The translations under genes were made by a program, and so were the position numbers. 64,000 nucleotides of DNA from Fen-999 sp044220545 (lineage in GTDB: Bacteria; Pseudomonadota; Gammaproteobacteria; Burkholderiales; Rhodocyclaceae), in NCBI GenBank assembly GCA_044220545.1, contig JBGAQX010000002.1, positions 186,001 to 250,000 on the forward strand, in the 5' to 3' direction. Position 1 is the first letter of the stretch, and each line of letters opens with the position of its first letter. Below, in pieces: positions 1 to 5,962 of this stretch. The notes beneath the pieces were generated by a model. The model was not told where the DNA came from. It saw nothing but the letters and a program-made list of their open reading frames with translations, and ran no database searches.

Positions 1-64
1 GTCATCACCCTGGCCGAAAACCGGATCCCCTACGGAACCCGGTTTGGCCAGACGATGCGGTTGC

Positions 65-1363
65 TTAGGCTGCCGCCTTCTTCTTGGCGTTGATTTTGGC
101 GACTTCCTCGTCCCAGTCGTCGGTGCGAACGTAGGGATTCATCCGTGGGTTGTTGACCATGTTGGCATCCACATCCACGCCGATACCTTCGAGGAAGTTG
201 GCAAGGCCAATGCGCTCGATCATCTCGCCGGTGCGCTCGTGCTCGAGAGCGTTCTCGGCGAAGAAGTCGATGGTCGTCTGGGCCAGTTCGACGAGCTGCT
301 CGTAATCTTCGTCCTTCTTGAGATCCATGAAGGGGATGATGACGGTGCCCATCGTGGCGCCGATCTTGAGGTGGCTGTGGCCGCCGATCAGGATGGTCGC
401 ACCCTTGTCCTTGCCAACGCCGAGGGCGCCGGTCATGACGTTGATGCAATGCATACAGCGCACGCAGTCCTTGTTGTCGATTTCGAGCGACTGGGTGTCG
501 TTCAGGGCGACGGCGGAGACGTGCGCATCCTTCTTGAGGTCCTTGTTGTCCTTGACCTGCAGGGCGCGGGTGGGGCACATCGTGACGACGTCATTGACCA
601 GCTCGTTCATGCCATGCTTGGCAAACCACTTCTTGCCCAGCGCATCGTCGGTGCGCATGTTGTCGCGCCATGTACCGATGACAGCCATGTCGGCCCGCTG
701 GATCGAGTTCATGCAGTCGTTGCCGCAGCCGGAGAACTTGAACTTGAACTTGTAGGGCAGGGCCGGGCGATGGATGTCGTCAAGGAACTTGTTGATCACC
801 ACCTGGTGAGCCTTGGCTTCGTCGTAGCAGGACTGCTCGCAGCGCGCGGCACCGACGCAGGACATGGCGGTACGGACCGCCGGGCCGGCACCACCCATGT
901 CGAAGCCCATCTTGTTGATTTCATCCCAGGCTGGCTGCACATTTTCCGTGGTGCAACCCTGCAACATGATGTCGCCAGACTGGCCATGCAGGGCGATCAG
1001 GCCGGAGCCATACTTTTCCCAGACGTCGCAGAACTGGCGCAGGGTGTCGGTATCGTAGTGCATGCCGGGGGCGGGCATGATGCGGATGGTGTGGAACTCG
1101 GCGGCATCTTTGAAAACCGGGCTGCCCTTGTCGTCCTTGATCTCGGTGAAGCGGGGGATCACGCCGCCGCCATAGCCGATGACGCCGACCGTGCCACCCT
1201 TCCAGTATCCCTTCTTGGTCTTGTAGGAGTGCTCGAGGTGACCAAGCACGTCGACAACGTAGTCCTTGTCTTTCGCCAGGCGCTTCAAGCCGGTAACGAA
1301 GCTGGGCCACGGACCGGTTTCAAGCTGGTCCAGCATGGGGGTTTGGGGGAGTTGCTTGGCCAT
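65..1363 (-). CDS. dsrA: Dissimilatory sulfite reductase alpha subunit
   Basis: Siroheme sulfite reductase alpha chain, 432 residues, cytoplasmic. It acts with DsrB on sulfite/sulfide six-electron chemistry, and in sulfur oxidisers it runs in the oxidative direction. The siroheme/4Fe-4S ligand pattern is visible as C169-x5-C175 and C213-x3-C217 (GCGNDC). A ferredoxin insert follows with C263 and C300-x2-C303-x2-C306. The N-terminus (TPMLDQLETGPWPSF) is typical of DsrA rather than DsrB. The start at 1363 is chosen because AGGAGA lies 7-12 bases upstream; an extension to 1408 has no such site. The TusA- and DsrC-like neighbours point to sulfur oxidation, an inference since no dsrEFH is in view. 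dsrB should follow, but only 64 bases remain; an ATG sits at 5-3 without a convincing ribosome site. Confidence 0.97.
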   Translation of the reverse strand: MAKQLPQTPMLDQLETGPWPSFVTGLKRLAKDKDYVVDVLGHLEHSYKTKKGYWKGGTVGVIGYGGGVIPRFTEIKDDKGSPVFKDAAEFHTIRIMPAPGMHYDTDTLRQFCDVWEKYGSGLIALHGQSGDIMLQGCTTENVQPAWDEINKMGFDMGGAGPAVRTAMSCVGAARCEQSCYDEAKAHQVVINKFLDDIHRPALPYKFKFKFSGCGNDCMNSIQRADMAVIGTWRDNMRTDDALGKKWFAKHGMNELVNDVVTMCPTRALQVKDNKDLKKDAHVSAVALNDTQSLEIDNKDCVRCMHCINVMTGALGVGKDKGATILIGGHSHLKIGATMGTVIIPFMDLKKDEDYEQLVELAQTTIDFFAENALEHERTGEMIERIGLANFLEGIGVDVDANMVNNPRMNPYVRTDDWDEEVAKINAKKKAAA

Positions 1364-1501
1364 CGTGTTGTCTCCTCTGTTTGGACTGTACATTCGGCGT
1401 CCCGCCATCTATCGTTGGACGCGTCTTTGGACCGACATTGGGCTGGCAGCATGTTAAGTAGCGACCGCCAACCGCACCATACCTCTGAGCGGTAGATTTT
1501 C

Positions 1502-1538
1502 CTCCCAAAACGGGCTAGCGTTACCTACCCTTTGGGAG
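1502..1538. promoter_or_regulatory. Inverted repeat in the dsrA / sulfur accessory operon divergent region
   Basis: CTCCCAAA (1502-1509) and TTTGGGAG (1531-1538) form perfect 8-bp arms. An inner GGG/CCC pair extends them with a small bulge. The repeat lies in the 269-bp gap between the divergent dsrA and the plus-strand sulfur operon, so it could be an operator or a leader hairpin. No clear -35/-10 pair was found next to it. The regulatory role is an inference from position only. Confidence 0.4.
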
Positions 1539-1632
1539 TATTCCTTAACAAGCCTATCCGGGAATGGCCATAGCGTAGACTACAGTGCGATAGTGCTGCC
1601 CCGTCAATTGAAACATATCCAGAGCGACTCCC

Positions 1633-1851
1633 GTGGACCAGATTATCAGTATTGACAAGTTCCGGGTGCCGATCGGCAATCAGGAAATCGAGTTGCAGCA
1701 GGTCGCGTTCGACGCTGGCGGCATGCCGATGTTGCGTGTGCGCATTCGCGAGCATAGGCGGTTTACAATCTTTGATATCGACCCCATAACGGCAGAACGT
1801 TGGGCAACGGGAATGTTGGCATGGGCGAAGGCCGGTCAGACGCGGGAGTGA
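1633..1851 (+). CDS. Small conserved protein, first gene of sulfur accessory operon
   Basis: A 72-residue soluble protein of unknown function. It has no signal peptide, membrane segment or cysteine pair. The N-terminus reads MDQIISIDKFRVPIG, followed by alternating charged and hydrophobic stretches that suggest a compact beta-rich fold ('LRVRIREHRRFTIFDID'). Its stop codon (1849-1851) shares the A of the next gene's ATG, so the two are translationally coupled. Divergent transcription from dsrA suggests a role linked to Dsr sulfur metabolism. It resembles small uncharacterised domains seen in sulfur oxidisers, but I cannot assign a family securely. Confidence 0.7.
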   Translation: MDQIISIDKFRVPIGNQEIELQQVAFDAGGMPMLRVRIREHRRFTIFDIDPITAERWATGMLAWAKAGQTRE

Positions 1852-2456
1852 TGGTTAGCGACGACGAGGTGGTCGATCTGGTATTCGCCCTGCGCGGCCG
1901 GGCGATTGCCTTGGACTATGCGGACCGTCTCTGGGAGGGGCTGCGCGAGCGGCTGCGGTGGCTCGACCAGCTGGAACTGGTTGGCGTGCATCCCCTGGCG
2001 GGTGTCAGTCCCGGCGATAGCGAGATGTATTTGACGCGACGGGCCAGGCTTGCACTCCGGCTTCCGGCCGGTTGTGGCGATGCGGCCAGGGCCTTGACCG
2101 GATCACGGCTGGACTTGGGCGGCGAAGTGGAGGTGGGAACCTCGACGCAACGCTCCCTGTCTCCGACCAAGGTTTTGTACTCGTCCTTCGTCACAATGGG
2201 CGAGAGCGATGAGCAAGGCTTCACGGTTGCTTGTCGCGAAGCTTTGGCGGTGGCGGGTATTGCCGGCCATCTGGTTTGTGGCAAGGCCCGGCGGGCGGCG
2301 GGTGCGCACCGCGAGTGGCGCGGTTTCAGCCTGATGCTGCATGGTTTGACCGAGCGGGATTCGCTGCGTTTGCAGCGGAATGGACTAGGGGACGAGCGGC
2401 AACGCGGTTGTGGCATCTTCGTGCCGCACAAGGCGGTTGCCGTTGTCGAGGATTGA
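1851..2456 (+). CDS. Cas6/Cmx6-like RAMP-fold protein (orphan, no CRISPR)
   Basis: A 201-residue protein resembling the I-MYXAN Cas6/Cmx6 family, which cleaves CRISPR precursor RNA. Recognisable family features are the N-terminal 'VDLVFALRGRAI', 'VGVHPLAG' near residue 45, and the C-terminal 'GFSLMLHGL', 'DSLRLQRNGLG' and 'GCGIFVPHK' (a glycine-rich loop typical of RAMP proteins). The ATG at 1851 overlaps the preceding stop as TGATG. No other cas gene or repeat array occurs anywhere in the window. The protein sits inside a sulfur operon, directly before a tandem TusA protein. One inference is a repurposed RNA-binding or RNA-processing role, for example around TusA-dependent tRNA thiolation. 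The family match is from memory of the motif pattern. Confidence 0.7.
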   Translation: MVSDDEVVDLVFALRGRAIALDYADRLWEGLRERLRWLDQLELVGVHPLAGVSPGDSEMYLTRRARLALRLPAGCGDAARALTGSRLDLGGEVEVGTSTQRSLSPTKVLYSSFVTMGESDEQGFTVACREALAVAGIAGHLVCGKARRAAGAHREWRGFSLMLHGLTERDSLRLQRNGLGDERQRGCGIFVPHKAVAVVED

Positions 2457-2483
2457 CGGAAACAAGCAAACAGGAGACGTACC

Positions 2484-2966
2484 ATGTCCGAGAAACCAGT
2501 CGTTACCATCGATATGTGCGGTATGCCCTGCCCGGCGCCGCTTCTGGGCGCCAAGAAGATCATCGACGACCTGCAACCGGACCAGACGATGGAGCTGTTG
2601 TCCGACTGCCCCGGTACGTCGGACGACTTGTTCGCCTGGTGCAAATTTACCGGCAACCAGTTTGTCGAAAGCGTGAAGCAGGCGGACGGCAAGACGGCCT
2701 ACACCTTGCGCAAGGCCGGTGGGGCGCAAACGACATTGATCGCCCATGTCACGCTCGATATGCGCGGTGTGTCCTGCCCCGGCCCGATCCTGGAAGCCAA
2801 GAAGCTGCTTGACGGCATGAAGTCGGGCGAGGTGCTGCAACTGGTCAGCGATTGCCCGGGTGCTGTGGCCGATATTCAATCCTGGGCGACCCACGCGGCC
2901 GTGGAACTGCTGGCCACCCTGCCGATGGCCCGCAGCGCCAATGAATTCTATCTGCGCAAGAAATAG
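2484..2966 (+). CDS. Tandem TusA-domain sulfurtransferase
   Basis: A 160-residue cytoplasmic protein made of two consecutive TusA (SirA-like) domains. Each has the CPxP-type motif carrying the persulfide cysteine: C16 in 'MPCPAPLLGAKK' and C98 in 'VSCPGPILEAKKLL'. Each also carries a second conserved block, 'LLSDCPGTSDD' and 'LVSDCPGAVAD'. TusA proteins carry sulfane sulfur between rhodanese, DsrE and DsrC in sulfur oxidisers, or to tRNA thiolation. Single-domain TusA is about 80 residues, so this is a fusion or duplication with both active cysteines kept. It lies 27 bases after the Cas6-like gene and 34 before the DsrC-like gene, with GGAG upstream of the ATG. The two domains could pass a persulfide between them. 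Confidence 0.9.
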   Translation: MSEKPVVTIDMCGMPCPAPLLGAKKIIDDLQPDQTMELLSDCPGTSDDLFAWCKFTGNQFVESVKQADGKTAYTLRKAGGAQTTLIAHVTLDMRGVSCPGPILEAKKLLDGMKSGEVLQLVSDCPGAVADIQSWATHAAVELLATLPMARSANEFYLRKK

Positions 2967-3000
2967 ACGCTTTCTTGCCCCCACTTGAAGGAGACATCCT

Positions 3001-3339
3001 ATGAGTTACGTCATCAATGGCGAAGAAAAAGAAGTGGACGATTATGGCTACCTGCTGGAGCCGGACTTCAGCGACGAGTCCGTCACGGTGATTGCCGAGG
3101 CCTGCGGTCTGACCTTGACCGATCAGCATCACAAGGTCATCAACTATCTCCGCGAGAAATACAAGGAAGAGGGCCACACGCCGAACCTGCGGAATCTCAT
3201 CAAGGGTTTGCAGGAAGAAGCCGACATGCCGGAGGCCGACAACAAGCTGATGTTCGATCTGTTCCCCGATGGCGGTGCAGCCAAGCAGGGTTGCAAGGTG
3301 GCCGGGCTGCCGCAACCGAAGGGCAAGGGCGGGTACTGA
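3001..3339 (+). CDS. DsrC/TusE-family protein lacking the C-terminal cysteine
   Basis: A 112-residue DsrC-fold protein. The family core is present: 'DDYGYLLEPDFSDE' at 13-26, 'DQHHKVINYLREKY' around 41-54, and the flexible arm 'GCKVAGLPQP' at 97-106. Canonical DsrC has CysB in this arm and CysA at the penultimate position, eleven residues later. Here CysB is C98, but the CysA position is K109 in the tail PKGKGGY. TusE keeps CysA only and RspA lacks both, so a CysB-only protein fits neither described class. It follows the tandem TusA gene with GAAGGAG upstream of the ATG. It may be a sulfur acceptor unable to make the trisulfide, or a regulatory paralogue. A canonical dsrC is probably elsewhere. 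Confidence 0.9.
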   Translation: MSYVINGEEKEVDDYGYLLEPDFSDESVTVIAEACGLTLTDQHHKVINYLREKYKEEGHTPNLRNLIKGLQEEADMPEADNKLMFDLFPDGGAAKQGCKVAGLPQPKGKGGY

Positions 3340-3378
3340 CGTACCCGCCTTAGGCTCGTATGGCCCACTCCCCCCTGG

Positions 3379-3398
3379 CCCCCGCCTCAAGGCGGGGG
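3379..3398 (+). terminator. GC-rich hairpin between DsrC-like gene and next gene
   Basis: CCCCCGCC (3379-3386), loop TCAA, GGCGGGGG (3391-3398): a perfect 8-bp all-GC stem with a tetraloop. No T-run follows, so it is not a standard intrinsic terminator. It could be an attenuator or an mRNA-stabilising hairpin separating the DsrC-like gene from the TTG-started gene at 3406. Confidence 0.5.
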
Positions 3399-3405
3399 GT
3401 CTGAT

Positions 3406-4011
3406 TTGGCTGTCCGCATCCGCAGCCGCTTCCACACCGAAGGCCAGCGCTCCGCGGCGACGCTGGCTTCGGTGGTGTGCCTCCTGGCCTGGAAACTGGC
3501 GGTGGATGCCATCAAGCGAATGCGGGCGGCCAACTACGACATCGACATCGGTCGCCCCTACTTCGATTTCGTTTGCGAGTTCCTGGTCTTCATGGCCATG
3601 GCGGCGGATCGGATTGCCCACATGAAACTGGCCGCGGAAAGACGTGTCGAGTTTACCTCCGCGTTGGCCAAACGCATGGCCGAGATCGTCGAAGAGAACA
3701 ATGTCATGTTACTGGGCGCTGCCGAACCCGGCGCCTGTCGGAAGCACTTCATCGATTTGTTCAACCGCCGTGGCGGGGAATACGCCGAGTTCGACTATGG
3801 TTCGGACGGCCCGGACTTCGGCTTCAAGCGCCTGTTCGCCGCCTGCCTGCGCGAAGGTCTGCCGGAGAAGGATCGCCTCTGGGTGGTCGATCAGGTCATG
3901 GACATCGAAGTGCCCGAAGCGCTGAAGGCGCTCGACAAGACCCTCGCCGGACTGTTTGCCGGTGGGGAAACTTCCCGTCGGCGCGAGGGTGCCGGTGTCA
4001 GCGGAGAATGA
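3406..4011 (+). CDS. Unknown helical protein in sulfur operon
   Basis: A protein of about 201 residues that I do not recognise. It is mostly alpha-helical with hydrophobic helices ('LASVVCLLAWKLAVDAIKRM', 'FDFVCEFLVFMAMAAD') that look amphipathic rather than membrane-spanning. There is no signal peptide. The predicted start is a TTG at 3406, five bases after a G-run; an internal ATG further down would remove the first conserved-looking helix. The last residues (GGETSRRREG) are probably disordered. Its stop at 4009-4011 lies one base before the likely start of the dioxygenase gene. Location in the operon suggests a sulfur-metabolism role, but nothing in the protein shows a catalytic site. Confidence 0.65.
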   Translation: MAVRIRSRFHTEGQRSAATLASVVCLLAWKLAVDAIKRMRAANYDIDIGRPYFDFVCEFLVFMAMAADRIAHMKLAAERRVEFTSALAKRMAEIVEENNVMLLGAAEPGACRKHFIDLFNRRGGEYAEFDYGSDGPDFGFKRLFAACLREGLPEKDRLWVVDQVMDIEVPEALKALDKTLAGLFAGGETSRRREGAGVSGE

Positions 4012-4012
4012 T

Positions 4013-4894
4013 TTGAACTCACCTTTCGATCTCGATGCCGCCGGCGCCTATGCCAATTGGCGACAGCGCAAGCTCGACACCGCCCCGCGCCGGCTCGACG
4101 ACATCGTCGTCGAAATCGACGACCCGCGCGCGCTCAAGCCGGCGGAACTACAGCGCCTGCTGGATCTCAATGCGGTCGCCAACATGGCGATCTATATCAG
4201 CAAGACCGGACGCGATCCGGACAAGGAAATTCCACGCCGACTCGGTCTGCAACTCGGCCTCAAGACGCTCGATAGCCACTGGCTGACCGACGACGACGCC
4301 ATCTCGCCGATTTCCGTGCGCGGAGCGGAAGAGCGCGGCGAGCGCCGCGAATTCATCCCGTACACCGACAAGCCCATCAAATGGCACACCGACGGCTACT
4401 ACAACGTACCCGAGCGCACCATTCGCGGCCTGCTGCTTCATTGTGTCGAGAGCGCCGCCAGCGGTGGCGAGAATCAACTGCTCGACCACGAGATCGCCTA
4501 TCTTCTGCTGCGCGACGAGAATCCCGACTACATCCGTGCGTTGTCCATGCCGGATGCCATGACCATTCCGCCGCGCAATGACGAAAATGGCGTCGCCCGC
4601 GCCGAACAGCCGGGACCGGTCTTCTCGGTCGATGCCCAGGGCTTCCTGCACATGCGCTACACGGCGCGTACCGTCAGCATTGCCTGGCGGGACGATGCCG
4701 CCACGCGGGCGGCGAAGGCCGCGCTGGAGCGGATTCTCGCCACGCCGACACCCTGGACGCTACGTGGACGTCTGGAGCCTGGCATGGGTCTGGCCAGCAA
4801 CAATGTACTGCATGACCGGGCCGGGTTTGCCGAAACCGCCGAGCGGCGGCGGCTGCTGTATCGCGCCCGCTACTACGAACGGATCAGCGGCTGA
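4013..4894 (+). CDS. TauD/TfdA-family Fe(II)/2-oxoglutarate dioxygenase
   Basis: A non-heme iron, 2-oxoglutarate-dependent oxygenase of about 293 residues. The facial triad is readable: HxD in 'WHTDGYYN' about residue 125, and the distal His in 'NNVLHDRAGF' near 265. The 2-oxoglutarate-binding Arg is in 'RRRLLYRARY'. TauD relatives release sulfite from sulfonates; TfdA relatives cleave ether-linked herbicides. Its place as last gene of a sulfur operon favours an organosulfur substrate, an inference. The start is uncertain: TTG at 4013 has GCGGAG six bases upstream, while GTG at 3995 has no ribosome site but would extend the protein by six residues. The gene ends just before the convergent diguanylate cyclase gene. 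Confidence 0.88.
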   Translation: MNSPFDLDAAGAYANWRQRKLDTAPRRLDDIVVEIDDPRALKPAELQRLLDLNAVANMAIYISKTGRDPDKEIPRRLGLQLGLKTLDSHWLTDDDAISPISVRGAEERGERREFIPYTDKPIKWHTDGYYNVPERTIRGLLLHCVESAASGGENQLLDHEIAYLLLRDENPDYIRALSMPDAMTIPPRNDENGVARAEQPGPVFSVDAQGFLHMRYTARTVSIAWRDDAATRAAKAALERILATPTPWTLRGRLEPGMGLASNNVLHDRAGFAETAERRRLLYRARYYERISG

Positions 4895-4912
4895 CCCGCC
4901 GGTAGCCGCGCA

Positions 4913-5962
4913 CTAAAAGAGTTCGATCTCGCCGGTGCGAGAGGTCTTGGTGGCCAGTTGGCCGGAGTCGACCAAGGCTTCGTAGCGCGCAACGGCGTTG
5001 CGGCCATGCTGTTTGACGTAGTACAGCGCCTCGTCGGCCCGTTCAATGACCGCCGGCGGGGTGTCGTTGCCAAGCAACTGGCTGTAACCGATGCTGACCG
5101 TGATGCGGCCAACCCGGCTGAAGACATGATTTTCGACGGCTTGGCGAAAACGGTCGAAGGCCCGTTGAACCGCCTCCTCGCCGGTCGGTTGCAGCACGAC
5201 AACGAACTCCTCCCCGCCAAAACGGAACAGTTGGTCCTGAAACCGGAAGGTATCGCGCATGAGATGGGCGAACATGACCAGCACCTCGTCGCCGATCAGA
5301 TGACCGTGGACGTCGTTGACCGCTTTGAAGTGATCGATGTCGCAGACCGCCAACCAGTGCCGGCCATCCTCGCTGCCCTTGCGTCGTTGCCGGGTGGCGG
5401 CTTCGGGCAAGCCCGGATGCTGGTCGACCGTCGCCTGGCCAAGCACCTCGAACAGATGCTTGTCGAACGTCTTGCGGTTGGGCAGCCCGGTCAACGTGTC
5501 CGATTCGCCGTAGTCGAGCAGGGCGATGTGGTTGCCGAGATACTCGACAAACCCCATCAGCACGGTGCGTTCGCGCGGCGACAGGTGTTCGGAGACGGTG
5601 ATGTCGATCAGGTAGAGCAGGCGGTCCGCCGGCGCAACGGGGAAAACCAGGCGGTCGCCGCCCTCGGGCATCACTTCAAGCGCCGCCGTCAGTTGTGCTT
5701 GAACCCTTTGCAGCAGGGGGTCGGTGTCGATTGGCTGGCAATAGCTTGTTTCCGGCAGGTAGGCATTGCGTACATAGCGCCCGTCCGGGCCGATGCCGGC
5801 GCAGGCAAAGACCATGGTTCGCCTTGCCTGGGGGAAGGCCCGGTAGATGGTCAACGACGAAGGACTGAACAGATCGGCCATCGCATGCACCACGGCCTCG
5901 TTGATCTCGGTTCGATCCCGTTGGGCGGACGTGCGAACGATGTGATCGATCAGGCGCAGCAT
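4913..5962 (-). CDS. Diguanylate cyclase (GGDEF)
   Basis: A 349-residue protein making cyclic di-GMP from GTP. The N-terminal ~150 residues form a GAF-like sensory region without membrane segments. The catalytic domain has 'DTLTGLPNR' at 155-163, 'CDIDHFKAVND' around 207-217 and an intact GGEEF site at 249-253. An inhibitory I-site RxxD (R240-D243) lies five residues before it, so product feedback is expected. No EAL domain is present. It is the last gene of a three-gene minus-strand operon and overlaps the kinase gene by 13 bases, so it is probably the output of that binding protein-kinase pair. Confidence 0.95.
   Translation of the reverse strand: MLRLIDHIVRTSAQRDRTEINEAVVHAMADLFSPSSLTIYRAFPQARRTMVFACAGIGPDGRYVRNAYLPETSYCQPIDTDPLLQRVQAQLTAALEVMPEGGDRLVFPVAPADRLLYLIDITVSEHLSPRERTVLMGFVEYLGNHIALLDYGESDTLTGLPNRKTFDKHLFEVLGQATVDQHPGLPEAATRQRRKGSEDGRHWLAVCDIDHFKAVNDVHGHLIGDEVLVMFAHLMRDTFRFQDQLFRFGGEEFVVVLQPTGEEAVQRAFDRFRQAVENHVFSRVGRITVSIGYSQLLGNDTPPAVIERADEALYYVKQHGRNAVARYEALVDSGQLATKTSRTGEIELF

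Noticed and set aside
1..64. Start of dsrB after dsrA
   Set aside because: An ATG lies at 5-3 on the minus strand but without a convincing ribosome site, and only one codon is visible, so it is not annotated.
44..1495. Long plus-strand open frame opposite dsrA (483 codons)
   Set aside because: It is the antisense shadow of dsrA; the protein has no family features while the minus strand is a clear sulfite reductase.
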